From Methylobacterium sp. C25 (GTDB lineage Bacteria; Pseudomonadota; Alphaproteobacteria; Rhizobiales; Beijerinckiaceae): DNA of 64,000 nucleotides. The stretch spans positions 1-64,000 of the forward strand of contig NZ_JAAUVI010000010.1 of assembly GCF_021352225.1 (NCBI RefSeq). The letters are read 5' to 3'. Below, one piece after another: positions 1 to 20,289 of the stretch. Each line of letters starts with the position of its first letter. Positions within the stretch are counted from its first letter, which is position 1. The position numbers and the translations under genes were made by a program. The notes under the pieces are model-generated. The model was not told where the DNA came from. It made no database searches and saw only the letters and a list, made by a program, of their open reading frames with translations.

Positions 1-600
<600 letters not shown>

Positions 601-659
601 CGGAGCCTCCTGAAAGTCGAATGTCTATTGCGATAGAAGAAGTGCTTCAGGCCTGAGCC

Positions 660-2735
<2,076 letters not shown>

Positions 2736-2768
2736 CGGGGTCTCTCCGAAAAAAGGGGGCTAGGCCGG

Positions 2769-3269
<501 letters not shown>

Positions 3270-3352
3270 TTAAGCACCCCGCGCAGGCCGCCTTAGCTCG
3301 AGAGCCGGCGACATCCTTACGAGGTCGTGGAAAAAAGCGGTCGCGCCGAAGC

Positions 3353-3724
3353 TTACTTCGGACGCTTGGCGCCGTACTTCGAACGACGCTGTTTGCGGTT
3401 CTTGACGCCCTGCGTATCGAGCACGCCGCGCAGGATGTGGTAGCGCACGCCCGGAAGGTCCTTCACGCGGCCGCCGCGGATCATCACCACGGAGTGCTCC
3501 TGAAGGTTATGGCCCTCGCCGGGGATATAGCCGATCACCTCGAAGCCATTGGTCAGACGGACCTTGGCGACCTTACGAAGGGCCGAGTTCGGCTTCTTCG
3601 GGGTCGTCGTATAGACGCGGGTGCAGACGCCACGCTTTTGCGGGCAAGCATCGAGCGCCGGCACCTTGTTGCGGGCCTTCTGGGCCTTACGCGGCTGGGC
3701 GATCAGCTGGTTGATCGTCGGCAT
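3353..3724 (-). CDS. rpsL: 30S ribosomal protein S12
   Basis: S12 sits at the decoding centre of the small subunit. The product is 123 aa with the [10 protein letters not shown] loop (Lys43, Lys44) and GGRVKDLPG (Lys88). These are the positions where streptomycin-resistance substitutions arise, and all carry the sensitive-type residues. It is the first gene of the str operon, transcribed away from the rpoC terminator. Start ATG with MPTINQLI, the universal N-terminus. Confidence 0.98.
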   Translation of the reverse strand: MPTINQLIAQPRKAQKARNKVPALDACPQKRGVCTRVYTTTPKKPNSALRKVAKVRLTNGFEVIGYIPGEGHNLQEHSVVMIRGGRVKDLPGVRYHILRGVLDTQGVKNRKQRRSKYGAKRPK

Positions 3725-3875
3725 TCTCTGCCCTCATCCCTCGGGTCGCTCGGTGGCGCCCCTGATCTTCGAACTCTCGGCTCCGGAAGGAGCCAACGGC
3801 AAAACGAACAACGCCAGAGGCCGATGCCGGCCTTTGGCGCATTTGAGGCAGAGGATCACGCCGTATAAGGGCGCG

Positions 3876-3904
3876 TTCATACCCACGGATCTGACAGAAG
3901 TCAG
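3876..3904 (-). promoter_or_regulatory. Possible promoter of the str operon (rpsL-rpsG-fusA-tuf)
   Basis: Read on the minus strand, a -35-like CTGACT (3904-3899) is separated by 17 nt from a -10-like TATGAA (3881-3876). A start near 3870 would give a leader of roughly 145 nt before rpsL. The elements are moderate matches only. The location, after the rpoC terminator, is what makes a promoter necessary. The rest of 3725-4105 shows no gene I can support. Confidence 0.35.
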
Positions 3905-4105
3905 GTTATGTGAGCCTCGGCTTCGGCCCGGCGACGATGACTGGAAGCAATGCTTCGCACCGTCGGAGACTCTTGGCCAACCGAAGTGCCGCGTATCTAC
4001 TCGGGGATTCGCAGGACGTCAACGGCTCGGCAACACATTCTTCGCGAGAGGGCCGAGACTTACGACGATCCATGCTGCTCGATCATATCGCCGGGCTTCG
4101 AGCAG

Positions 4106-4132
4106 AAAAAAGGGCGGCCCGGAGGCCGCCCT
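4106..4132 (-). terminator. Rho-independent terminator of the rplJL-rpoBC operon
   Basis: On the minus strand a perfect 9-bp GC stem (AGGGCGGCC / GGCCGCCCT, loop of 4 nt) is followed by a run of six T. It lies 24 nt after the rpoC stop codon and separates rpoBC from the str operon. Confidence 0.9.
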
Positions 4133-4156
4133 CAATGTCTTCCGTGCGAGCTCTGC

Positions 4157-8377
<4,221 letters not shown>

Positions 8378-8500
8378 GATCCGCTCCTTGTTCGCGTGAG
8401 ACCCCGCGCCTGGGTGTCACGACTGAAATCCGAAGGCGCCGCGTCCGCCGGGACGCCGCTGGCCTGAAAGTCCGGGAGGCACTTCCCCTCCCCGCTCGAA

Positions 8501-8528
8501 CCGTGCCGGATCCTGCGATCCGGCACGG
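8501..8528 (-). other. Perfect 12-bp hairpin between rpoB and rpoC
   Basis: CCGTGCCGGATC pairs with GATCCGGCACGG around a 4-nt loop. It begins 17 nt after the rpoB stop codon and lies in the 168-nt rpoB-rpoC spacer. No T-run follows on the minus strand, so it is not an intrinsic terminator. Roles in mRNA processing, 3'-end protection or attenuation are possible but inferred. Confidence 0.7.
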
Positions 8529-8545
8529 GAGCTATAGCCTCGAGC

Positions 8546-12670
<4,125 letters not shown>

Positions 12671-12835
12671 GTGATCTCGCTCCACCTAACCCGCGTAAAG
12701 GTGCCCGGGGAAAGTGCCCTTCCCGCTCCGGGCCGTGAAACGTGCCCCGCCGGACCGTCCCACCCGAACTGCAATCTCGGTCTTCTGTCGCCTGCGCGAT
12801 CGCCCCCGATCCGCAAGCCGCCGGAAGCGGCGTCA

Positions 12836-12862
12836 GCCCGCGAGCCGGTGGGGCTCGCGGGC
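12836..12862 (-). other. GC hairpin in the rplL-rpoB spacer (attenuator-like)
   Basis: An 11-bp perfect stem (GCCCGCGAGCC / GGCTCGCGGGC) with a 5-nt loop lies in the 256-nt gap between rplL and rpoB. It has no following T-run. In E. coli this same spacer carries a partial terminator and an RNase III site that set the L7/L12 to beta ratio; a similar role here is inferred from position only. I see no gene in the rest of the gap. Confidence 0.6.
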
Positions 12863-12926
12863 ATCGGGTTCCAGCCCTCCACGAGGGAGGCCGGATGCGA
12901 TGGGCCTGAAGCGGCCCACCGTTGTC

Positions 12927-13307
<381 letters not shown>

Positions 13308-13361
13308 GTGAGATTTCCTTATAGATCGGTTTGAACGGTTTGAATTTAAAGGGCGACTGCC

Positions 13362-13880
13362 TCAGGCAGCCTCGTCCTTGGCGGCATAGGCCCCGAACAC
13401 GCGGGCGAGCTTGGCTGCCGGCGCATTGACGACCTGGGCGATCTTGGTCGCGGGAGCCTGGATGAGGCCCACGATCTTGCCGCGCAGTTCGTCGAGAGAC
13501 GGCAGCGAGGCGAGCGCCTTCACACCGTCGGGGTTCAGAGCAGTCTTCCCCATGGCGCCGCCGAGGATCACGAGCTTGTCGTTAGCCTTGGCGAAATCCA
13601 CCGCAACCTTCGCAGCCGCGACCGGATCGCTCGAATAGGCGAGCAGGGTCGGACCCTTCAGGAGGGGCTTGATGGAGGCGACGTCCGTGCCATCGAGAGC
13701 GATGCTGGCGATGCGGTTCTTGGCGACCTTCACGGTGGCGCCGGCCTGCTTCATCTGCGAGCGCAGCTTCTGCATGTCGGCGACCGTGAGGCCCTTGTAG
13801 TGGGCCACGACCACGACGGCGTTCGTTGTGAACACGCCGTTGAGCGTCGTGACGAGATCAGCTTTTGCTGTCCTGTCCAC
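13362..13880 (-). CDS. rplJ: 50S ribosomal protein L10
   Basis: L10 anchors the L7/L12 stalk to 23S rRNA and, in bacteria studied, represses its own operon by binding the mRNA leader. The product is 172 aa. The start is a GTG at 13880, preceded by GGAGAG at suitable spacing. N-terminal [14 protein letters not shown] and the C-terminal helix that binds L7/L12 dimers are recognisable. It is the first gene of rplJL-rpoBC. rplK and rplA, which often precede it, are not adjacent: the next gene upstream is a glycosyltransferase. Confidence 0.97.
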   Translation of the reverse strand: MDRTAKADLVTTLNGVFTTNAVVVVAHYKGLTVADMQKLRSQMKQAGATVKVAKNRIASIALDGTDVASIKPLLKGPTLLAYSSDPVAAAKVAVDFAKANDKLVILGGAMGKTALNPDGVKALASLPSLDELRGKIVGLIQAPATKIAQVVNAPAAKLARVFGAYAAKDEAA

Positions 13881-14306
13881 TTTGGCTCTCTCCGGTTCTG
13901 GCGGAACCTCAGGGAGGATCCGCCGGTTGCAACATGCCGCCCGGAAACGGTCTCGGCTCTAAAGCCGGAACCGTCCGAACGACGCTTCACGGCCCTGTCC
14001 CCTGACGCTGCGCCAGAAGCGCTTCGTCATGGGCGAGATGGTTCAAACCGATGCCCCTCCCCCGCGGAAATCGCGATGGGTGAAGCGTGTCGAAAACTCG
14101 GTCTTCCCCGTCTGTGCAGGCGCTTTGAGGATTAAGCCGGAGAACCGGCCCCTGCAGTCTCGGACAGGACATGGCCGGACGAGGCTTTCGAGGCACGGGC
14201 CCCGAAGTCCTTCCGGCCATCGCCGCCAGGTTTCCCAGGCGACATCTCGAATGGAAATCGGCCGATAGGCCGAACTCCTTCAAAAAGGTGAATTCGTGGA
14301 GGGGGG
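13881..14306 (-). promoter_or_regulatory. Long untranslated leader of rplJ
   Basis: About 420 nt separate the predicted transcription start (near 14300) from the rplJ GTG. It holds no convincing gene: one open frame of 98 codons with a TTG start has no recognisable content. By family knowledge an L10-binding leader RNA is expected here; I could not fold it reliably by eye. Confidence 0.5.
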
Positions 14307-14335
14307 TCTATAGAGCCTAGCAAGGCGCCTGCCAA
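14307..14335 (-). promoter_or_regulatory. Strong promoter of the rplJL-rpoBC operon
   Basis: On the minus strand TTGGCA (14335-14330) and TATAGA (14312-14307) are separated by exactly 17 nt. This is one of the best sigma-70-like matches in the window. It is the only candidate upstream of rplJ in the roughly 600-nt gap. Confidence 0.7.
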
Positions 14336-14486
14336 GTCCCCGAAAGTGGCAAAACGGTCGCAACCCGGACATGTGCACCGCGCACGGCATGATTGGCCGA
14401 CGCGACATCACCTTGCTCACCTTGGGGGGCCGATGGTTGCGGAGCACTCTCGGATCATGGTGCTCCGCATCGCTGCTGCCGGATCG

Positions 14487-15566
14487 TCAGGCTGGGATGC
14501 TCGACAAATACGCATTCAGAAAAGCTGAAAATTCATCGAGCCTCACCTTTTTGCTCTCCTGATCCCAGATTCCCTCGGAATCTTGCCAGATCGGCACGTG
14601 AAGAGCGTCAAGCTCTCGGAGCTTCTCGATTGCTGTTTGAGTGGGGACTGGACGGGTGTCCAAAAGTAGGCTGCGTGTGCCCCGTCTTGCGAAAGCGAGC
14701 AGGTGAGCGTGCGAGCCATCACTCGATGCGATGAGATCGGCTCCCTGCATGACTCGGATCACGTCGTGGGGAGCAAGTTCCTGAGGATGCACGATCGCGA
14801 AACCCCGTTCCCGGAAAACGTTCTCCAATTCGTACTCGTTCGCGATGCGATGGTTCTCGTGCCAGCGGCTGCGCGAGAGATAGATTCGTGGTTGAGCGGG
14901 CGTCTTAAGCCGAGAGGACCAGCGGGCTGCCAGCGTGCGCGGCCGCTTGAGCTCGGCGATCAGGTGATCGATCACCCGGCCCATCAGGGGATGAACGTAT
15001 TCGTGGTAGATCGACAACGGCTCTGGATAATAGAGCACGTCGACTCGAAAATCCTCATCCGCAAGAAGAAGATTTCGTAGGCGGACGCTGAGGGCTGCAA
15101 GCGAATCTCGAAAGAGCGGATAGCTACCGAATACGCCAAGCTCGAAATCTCGCGACGGATGAAAGATGACTGGGACCGGCTCGCCCTTATTGAAGTTCTG
15201 AGAGAAATCGATCTGCAGCCATAACCGCGCCGCCGACTCGAACAGGAAGTGTCCCAGAATCAGGAACAGCATTCCGCCGTAGATGGCCCGAGGCACCCGT
15301 CGAGCAGACGTGTAACGGGATTCCGGCACGGTCTCAGGGTCGATCGGCTGATCAGCGTCGGGATCGAGCCTGAGGGATGAGCGGATGAGCCGGCGCTCAG
15401 TATCGTAGACGGCCCCAGTGAACTGCTCGGGCGAGGGGTAGGTGGCACGAGTGATGAGCGCATTACGAACAAGGTGAAGGCGGACGTCTCGCGTGCCGAC
15501 ATAGCCGTAGCTCGAGGCTAGGTAGGCAGTCCACTCATCGGACCTGCGCAGGAGCGTCGAAGGCAC
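14487..15566 (-). CDS. GT61-family glycosyltransferase (DUF563-like)
   Basis: A 359-aa cytoplasmic protein whose C-terminal half resembles the GT61/DUF563 fold: RIYLSRSRWHENHRIANEYELENVFRERGF, then HPQELAPHDVIRVMQGADLIASSDGSHAHLLAF. Members add sugars to cell-surface polysaccharides or glycoproteins; acceptor and donor are unknown. It stands alone between the rplJ promoter and a DUF1244 gene. Base composition appears clearly lower in GC than the flanking genes, which suggests acquisition by transfer. A 10-bp hairpin (14438-14469) lies downstream without a T-run. The start is the first in-frame codon and is not well fixed. Confidence 0.7.
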   Translation of the reverse strand: MPSTLLRRSDEWTAYLASSYGYVGTRDVRLHLVRNALITRATYPSPEQFTGAVYDTERRLIRSSLRLDPDADQPIDPETVPESRYTSARRVPRAIYGGMLFLILGHFLFESAARLWLQIDFSQNFNKGEPVPVIFHPSRDFELGVFGSYPLFRDSLAALSVRLRNLLLADEDFRVDVLYYPEPLSIYHEYVHPLMGRVIDHLIAELKRPRTLAARWSSRLKTPAQPRIYLSRSRWHENHRIANEYELENVFRERGFAIVHPQELAPHDVIRVMQGADLIASSDGSHAHLLAFARRGTRSLLLDTRPVPTQTAIEKLRELDALHVPIWQDSEGIWDQESKKVRLDEFSAFLNAYLSSIPA

Positions 15567-15652
15567 GCGAGCGTCGATCTTCCTTCTCCATCACAAAGCC
15601 TGATTGCCTGAATTTTTGATCCTCGAAAGCCGGGATCAAGCCGAAATTGCGA

Positions 15653-15961
15653 TTAGTGCCCTTTCGCATGCCCGTCGGCGAATTTCGCCTGCTGTTCCGC
15701 AGTCGCATCTTTCTGATGCTGCCGCTTCCAGTCTTCGTACGGCATTCCGTAGACATGTTCGCGGCTGGCATCTTTGCTTATCGCAAGGCCGCGCTCGTCG
15801 GCGGCCTCCTTCAGCCAGTTCGACAGACAGTTTCGGCAGAACCCTGCGAGATTCATCAGGTCGATGTTCTGCGCGTCCGGCCGCTCACGCAAATGCGCTA
15901 CCAAGCGCCGGAATACCGCGGCCTCAAGTTCTGTCTGGGTCTGCGGTGAGATGTCGTTCAT
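15653..15961 (-). CDS. DUF1244 family protein
   Basis: A 102-aa soluble protein of a widespread proteobacterial family of unknown function. The family core is visible: LAGFCRNCLSNWLKEAADERGL with its CxxC pair, then YEDWKRQHQ, and a short charged tail. No signal peptide or membrane segment. The gene is single, with 86 nt to the upstream end of the GT61 gene. The family assignment is secure, the function is not known. Confidence 0.85.
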   Translation of the reverse strand: MNDISPQTQTELEAAVFRRLVAHLRERPDAQNIDLMNLAGFCRNCLSNWLKEAADERGLAISKDASREHVYGMPYEDWKRQHQKDATAEQQAKFADGHAKGH

Positions 15962-16300
15962 GGAGGAGCGCCTCTTCGATCAAGAGCATGTGGCGCGTCT
16001 TGAGCGCGGTGCCAAGGCGGTCCGAGCACCGTTGGTTATGTTTCGGACGCAGCCGATGCCGTGACGAGTCGCGACGTTGTTGGCGTGTCGTATGCGTCTG
16101 CCGAGACTCCGCTCACACGGATCTCATGACAGTTATTTCGATGGGTGCCGATTTGGCCCACGCATGTCGGAGGCGATAACGGCGCCTTCGACGAGGCCAA
16201 AATCGATACTCCTGCCGAACATTCCGGCGTGTGCCAGTGATCCGATGCTTCCCCCTCCGCACCATCGCTTGACGGACACGCTTGCGGCGGTGGCTGAGAC
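15962..16300. other. Intergenic, no gene recognised
   Basis: 339 bp between the DUF1244 gene and the N-formylglutamate amidohydrolase gene. Short open frames exist on both strands, but none has a good ribosome-binding site or family-like content. No tRNA, terminator or repeat was seen. Confidence 0.5.
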
Positions 16301-17080
16301 TCAGCTGAGCATCGGACGCATCAGGCCAGCGAACCGTTGGGCCCATTCCTCAATGCCGACCTCGTCGAGAAGCAGATCCTGGCGGATTTCGACGAGAGCA
16401 TTCGGAAGATTGCGCGCAATGGCGTGTCGGTCGACGGTGTCGCCGGGGAGACCGCCGCCGTAGGGTGCGTTGTCGCCGACCGTGAGGCCGGCCGGATCGG
16501 CTCGTAGCGCCTCGATCAGCGGCCGGCTCAGGCGTTCGTCGCGATCGTACAGAATGCCAACCTGCCAGGGCCGCTCGATGCCGCGCCAATAGCGGGTGAA
16601 GCTATGCATGGTCAGGATCATTGGAGGCTTGCCGGCCGACTGCGCATCGGCCACCGCCGAATCGATCGCTCGATCGTAAGGCGCGTAAAAGCGGCGAATG
16701 CGCTCGGCGACGCCGGCAGCGTCGATGCGGGCATTTCCGGGAACGATCGCACCGTCCGAGAGCCGCATCACCAGGGTTGGATCGGCGCGGCCCCGGTTCG
16801 GGTCGATCACGAGCCGAGAAAACATCGTGAGCACGGCCGGTACGCCGAGGAGGCTTGCCAGCCGGCGGGTCACTGCCGCTGCGCCGATGTCGTAGGCGAT
16901 ATGGCGCCCGAACTCGTGCTCGGCGACACCGAGTCGGTCGAGGTCGTCTGGCACCGCGTTGGAGGCGTGGTCGCACAGGATCAGCAGGCCACGCCTCGCG
17001 TCGCCAGGGATGACCTCGACGGGATGCTCGGTGTGCTCGAGCGGTTCGGCGATTGTGCGGAGGGCGGCGGAAGTCGGCAT
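16301..17080 (-). CDS. N-formylglutamate amidohydrolase family protein
   Basis: A 259-aa protein of the PF05013 family, which hydrolyses N-formylglutamate or related N-acyl amino acids at the end of histidine degradation. Motifs seen: LILCDHASNAVPDDL, FGRHIAYDIGA, LVIDPNRGRADPT and ILTMHSFTRYWRG, holding the metal-binding residues. No hut genes are nearby, so the real substrate is uncertain; many Rhizobiales carry several copies. It is transcribed divergently from gckA, 158 nt away. Confidence 0.88.
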   Translation of the reverse strand: MPTSAALRTIAEPLEHTEHPVEVIPGDARRGLLILCDHASNAVPDDLDRLGVAEHEFGRHIAYDIGAAAVTRRLASLLGVPAVLTMFSRLVIDPNRGRADPTLVMRLSDGAIVPGNARIDAAGVAERIRRFYAPYDRAIDSAVADAQSAGKPPMILTMHSFTRYWRGIERPWQVGILYDRDERLSRPLIEALRADPAGLTVGDNAPYGGGLPGDTVDRHAIARNLPNALVEIRQDLLLDEVGIEEWAQRFAGLMRPMLS

Positions 17081-17238
17081 GGGGCTTATCTGGGCCGGTC
17101 GCGCATCTTCAGTAGTCCCCTAAGCCATGCGCGATCCATGCCGGTCGAATGTCGCGCCGAAATCTTGCCGTCGCGTGCCGGCTCGGGCATGGCACGAGCA
17201 GAAAAGGTTTTCGAAGAAACCGTTGCGAGGACGCCTGC

Positions 17239-18543
17239 ATGACCGCTCCATCCCCCGACGCGCCCGCCATCCGTGAGCTGCTCGGGAGCCTGCTCGACGC
17301 GGGCATCGCGGCCGCGCACCCCAGCAAGTGCCTGGTTGGCCACCTGCCACCGCCCGTGCCGGGACGACTGATCATACTTGGCGCAGGCAAGGCCGGAGGT
17401 AGCATGGCCGCGATGGCGAGCCGGTTCTACCGCCAGGAGCACGGGGTTCCGGAAGAGCGCATCCTCGGTCTCGCGGTGGCGCGCCACGGCTATGGCGAGG
17501 ATGCGCCCGGCATCCGCATGGTCGAGGCAGGTCACCCGGTGCCCGATGCCGCAGGCATCGAGGCGACCAAGGAGGCCCTGCGGATCGCGTCGCTGGCTGG
17601 GCCGGACGACGAGGTGCTGGTGCTCCTCTCGGGCGGCGGGTCGGCGAATTGGATCGCGCCCGCTGGCAATCTCACGCTCGAAGAGAAGCAGGGCATTACC
17701 AAAGCGCTGCTGCGCTCCGGCGCGCCGATCAACGAGATCAACTGCGTCCGCAAGCACCTCTCGCGGATCAAAGGTGGCCGCCTTGCGGTTGCGGCAAAGA
17801 ATGCGCGCCGCATCTTGACGCTCGCGATCTCTGACGTGCCGCACGACGACCCGTCGGTGATCGCTTCTGGCCCGACCGTGCCCGATCCCTCGACGCTGGC
17901 CGAGGCGCTGGCGATCTGTGAGCGCCGCGGCATTCCGCTACCAGATTCGGCACGGGCGCTCCTGACCGACCCGGGCAATGAGACGCCGAAGGCTGGCGAT
18001 CCGACCTTCGCGCGAGCCGAGTACCGCATCGTTGCCCGTCCCATCGATGCTCTGGAGGCTGCTGCTGCCGCCGCTCAGGCCGCCGGCTACGAGCCGGTCA
18101 TGCTGGGCTCCGACCTTGAAGGCGAAGCCCGCGAGGTGGCGGCTGAGCACGCACGGCTTGCCAGAGAAGCCAAGGCGGCGGCCCGCAAGGTCGCATTGAT
18201 CTCCGGTGGCGAGCTCACCGTGACGATCCGAGGAGAAGGCGACGGGGGACCGAACCAGGAATACGCGTTGGCTCTCGCGCTTGCTCTCGATGGCGAAGAG
18301 GGGATCGCCGGTATCGCCGCCGATACCGACGGCACCGACGGCGGCCGTGGCAAGGCGACGGATCCGGCTGGCGGCCTGATCGATTCAACCACGCTGGCGC
18401 GGGCTCGCGAAAAGGGGCTCGATCCGGCCGCGATGCTGGTGGACAACGATTCGACGCGATTCTTCGCTACGATCGGAGACCTCGTTCAGCCGGGTCCGAC
18501 GCGTACCAATGTCAACGACTGCCGCATCATCCTCGTCGGCTGA
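17239..18543 (+). CDS. gckA: Glycerate 2-kinase (MOFRL family)
   Basis: Phosphorylates D-glycerate to 2-phosphoglycerate with ATP. In serine-cycle methylotrophs this step feeds PEP formation. The product is 434 aa. GAGKAGGSMA near the N-terminus, LLSGGGSANW, ASGPTVPDPST and the C-terminal MOFRL region (SGGELTVTIRGEGDGGPNQE, then AADTDGTDG) are all present. I start it at ATG 17239; an in-frame extension to 17149 has no family-like residues. It is followed by a DUF1036 gene that overlaps its end or starts just after, and pyk is 1.7 kb downstream. It could also serve glyoxylate or hydroxypyruvate salvage, but the context fits C1 metabolism. Confidence 0.9.
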   Translation: MTAPSPDAPAIRELLGSLLDAGIAAAHPSKCLVGHLPPPVPGRLIILGAGKAGGSMAAMASRFYRQEHGVPEERILGLAVARHGYGEDAPGIRMVEAGHPVPDAAGIEATKEALRIASLAGPDDEVLVLLSGGGSANWIAPAGNLTLEEKQGITKALLRSGAPINEINCVRKHLSRIKGGRLAVAAKNARRILTLAISDVPHDDPSVIASGPTVPDPSTLAEALAICERRGIPLPDSARALLTDPGNETPKAGDPTFARAEYRIVARPIDALEAAAAAAQAAGYEPVMLGSDLEGEAREVAAEHARLAREAKAAARKVALISGGELTVTIRGEGDGGPNQEYALALALALDGEEGIAGIAADTDGTDGGRGKATDPAGGLIDSTTLARAREKGLDPAAMLVDNDSTRFFATIGDLVQPGPTRTNVNDCRIILVG

Positions 18544-19015
18544 GCCTTTGCCCGAGACGGCGAGGATCCGCGTTTCCCGGTCGAGCCGACGGCTGGCCGT
18601 GGCCGGCATCCTCGTCGCGTCATCGTTCGCCACGGCCGGCCCGGTTCGGGCCGACCTGCGCATGTGCAACCTCACCGGCAGCAAGATCGGCGTAACGCTC
18701 GGCTACCGCGATCCGCAGGGCTGGGTCACCGAAGGCTGGTGGGACTTGAAGCCGAAGGATTGTGGGACCCTGCTGAAGGGTACGCTCACGGCGCGGTTCT
18801 ACTATGTGTATGCCGTTGACTTCACGCGCGGGGGCGAGTGGAGCGGGCGCGCCATGATGTGCACGCGCGACACCGCTTTTACCATCCGCGGCGTCGAGGA
18901 CTGTCTAGCTCGGGGCTACGACCGCAACGGCTTCATTGAGGTTGACACCGGCGAGCAGAAAAGCTGGACGATCCAGCTCACCGATCCGGCCCAGCGTCGC
19001 GGCGGCCAACCGTAG
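18509..19015 (+). CDS. DUF1036 exported protein
   Basis: A DUF1036 family protein of unknown function, common in Rhizobiales. The mature part begins after a signal peptide (RLAVAGILVASSFATAGPVRA, then DLRMCNLTGSKIGVTLGY) and has the family's cysteine pattern (MCNLT, DCGTL, MCTRD, EDCLARGY). The frame is open from ATG 18509, which overlaps gckA by 35 nt. An in-frame TTG at 18548, just after the gckA stop, would avoid the overlap and keep the signal peptide; the choice is open. Probably co-transcribed with gckA. Confidence 0.85.
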   Translation: MSTTAASSSSAEPLPETARIRVSRSSRRLAVAGILVASSFATAGPVRADLRMCNLTGSKIGVTLGYRDPQGWVTEGWWDLKPKDCGTLLKGTLTARFYYVYAVDFTRGGEWSGRAMMCTRDTAFTIRGVEDCLARGYDRNGFIEVDTGEQKSWTIQLTDPAQRRGGQP

Positions 19016-19025
19016 ATTCAAATGC

Positions 19026-19056
19026 AAAAAGGCGGCTCTCGCAGGAGAGCCGCCTT
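19026..19056 (-). terminator. Terminator of the outer-membrane protein gene (may act both ways)
   Basis: A perfect 12-bp stem (AAGGCGGCTCTC / GAGAGCCGCCTT, loop GCAG) lies between two convergent genes. On the minus strand it is followed by TTTTT, giving a clear intrinsic terminator for the barrel-protein gene. It can also stop read-through from the DUF1036 gene. Confidence 0.9.
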
Positions 19057-19079
19057 CGTCTGGGTGGTGTTGTCGGCGA

Positions 19080-19934
19080 TTAGCCGCCAAACTTATAGTT
19101 GAAGCCGACGCGGACGAGATTGCCTTCGTTGCGGAAGCGGACGTTGTAGCCCGGAGGGGTGAAGCCACCCGGCTGGACGCCAGCGAAGACGCTGTGGCTG
19201 CCGAGATCGTAATGCAGGTACTCGGCCTTGATCGTCACGGCGTTGGACTTGATGCCGAGATACTTTCCGACGCTGAGGTAGTTCAGGAAGCTGTCCTCGG
19301 GGATCGCGTATTCGACGCCGCCGCCATAGGCGAAGCCCGTACGGAACGACCGGTCGCCGCCAGTGTAGCGCAGGGCGAAGCCCGGTGCAGGACCATAGAA
19401 GTCCGCAGAGTTGTCGACGCTGCCGAAGGCGAGACCGCCGACACCGTAAACCAGGAAGCGGTCCCAAGCGTAGCCCACTCGGCCGGTTACGGTGCCCAGG
19501 TATTCGAGGCCCTGACCGTATTGGCTGACGTTGCCGAGGGTGCTGGTCGAGAACGTGTTGCGGTGTTGATCGACCCAGTCGATGTTCACAGCGGCGCCCA
19601 CGACGATGCCGGAGCCGGGCGTAAACTGGTAGTTGTAGCCGCCGCCGCCGCCGATGTTGGCGAGGCCGTCATTACTCCGCAGGCTTACGTTCCGCGTCCG
19701 CGAAGTGCCGTCCGCAACGCCGGCATCCAGCACCGCGCTCGGGGAGGACGTGGTGGCCCGCGATCGGTCGGTCCACACGTAGGTCGTCTCGAGGCCGGCA
19801 TAGAAGCCGGTCCACGTGAAGACCGGGACGGGGGTAAAGACGGGCGGCGGCTCAGCACGGCGCGGGAGATCGGCGGCGGAGGCGGCACTCGCGATGAGGG
19901 CGAGAGCGGTGCTCGCCAGAACAAGCATCTTCAT
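19080..19934 (-). CDS. Outer-membrane beta-barrel protein (Omp25/RopB-like)
   Basis: A 284-aa outer-membrane barrel of the small-porin (Omp25/Omp31) type typical of Rhizobiales. A signal peptide MKMLVLASTALALIASAASA precedes ADLPRRAEPPPVFTPVPVFTWTGFYAGL, the family's usual N-terminus. Alternating hydrophobic strands follow to the terminal YKFGG. The start is ATG 19934; the longer open frame upstream is not signal-like. It probably gives structural stability or host or surface interaction, but specific function is unknown. It stands alone with its own terminator. Confidence 0.88.
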   Translation of the reverse strand: MKMLVLASTALALIASAASAADLPRRAEPPPVFTPVPVFTWTGFYAGLETTYVWTDRSRATTSSPSAVLDAGVADGTSRTRNVSLRSNDGLANIGGGGGYNYQFTPGSGIVVGAAVNIDWVDQHRNTFSTSTLGNVSQYGQGLEYLGTVTGRVGYAWDRFLVYGVGGLAFGSVDNSADFYGPAPGFALRYTGGDRSFRTGFAYGGGVEYAIPEDSFLNYLSVGKYLGIKSNAVTIKAEYLHYDLGSHSVFAGVQPGGFTPPGYNVRFRNEGNLVRVGFNYKFGG

Positions 19935-20289
19935 GAAAATCACCCTTTCCGGGATCGAATACTGTCCAGATCGTATGGCGACGCTTGCTTCGCAGATATG
20001 GCTGCCAAGCCACAGTGTGCTGCTAAAGCGACCTACGCGGCTCGCTGACGAATTTTTCGAGGTCTTCTCGCAACGATGGCGACGCCGGGAGGGGATGGCC
20101 AAGCCTCCGTTCGTATTCCGAGGACGTCGTCGGCTGCTTCAGCGCACCTTGACGCCGACCCCGTGAAGGGTCTTGTGGCGCACACGTCTTGTCCGGCTGC
20201 AGGTGCCGTCGCACCGCTTCACCGCCGGACCGTTCCCGCGGTCACAACGAACTCCGCCGGGTCCTAAAGGGGCATGGAGGAAAACTAGA
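19935..20289. other. Divergent intergenic region between the outer-membrane protein gene and pyk
   Basis: 355 bp with promoters expected in both directions. I found no convincing -35/-10 pair. GAAAGG precedes the barrel-gene ATG. GGAGG at 20276-20280 lies 9 nt before the pyk GTG start. No RNA gene or repeat recognised. Confidence 0.45.

Noticed and set aside
13987-14283. 98-codon open frame in the rplJ leader
   Set aside because: TTG start, no recognisable content, and it lies in the untranslated leader of a ribosomal operon.
14438-14469. 10-bp hairpin downstream of the GT61 gene as an intrinsic terminator
   Set aside because: A 12-nt loop and no T-run on the minus strand; could be a factor-dependent end but not a supported terminator.
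17086-17844. Minus-strand open frame over the gckA start
   Set aside because: Complement of gckA coding sequence; no homology-like motifs.
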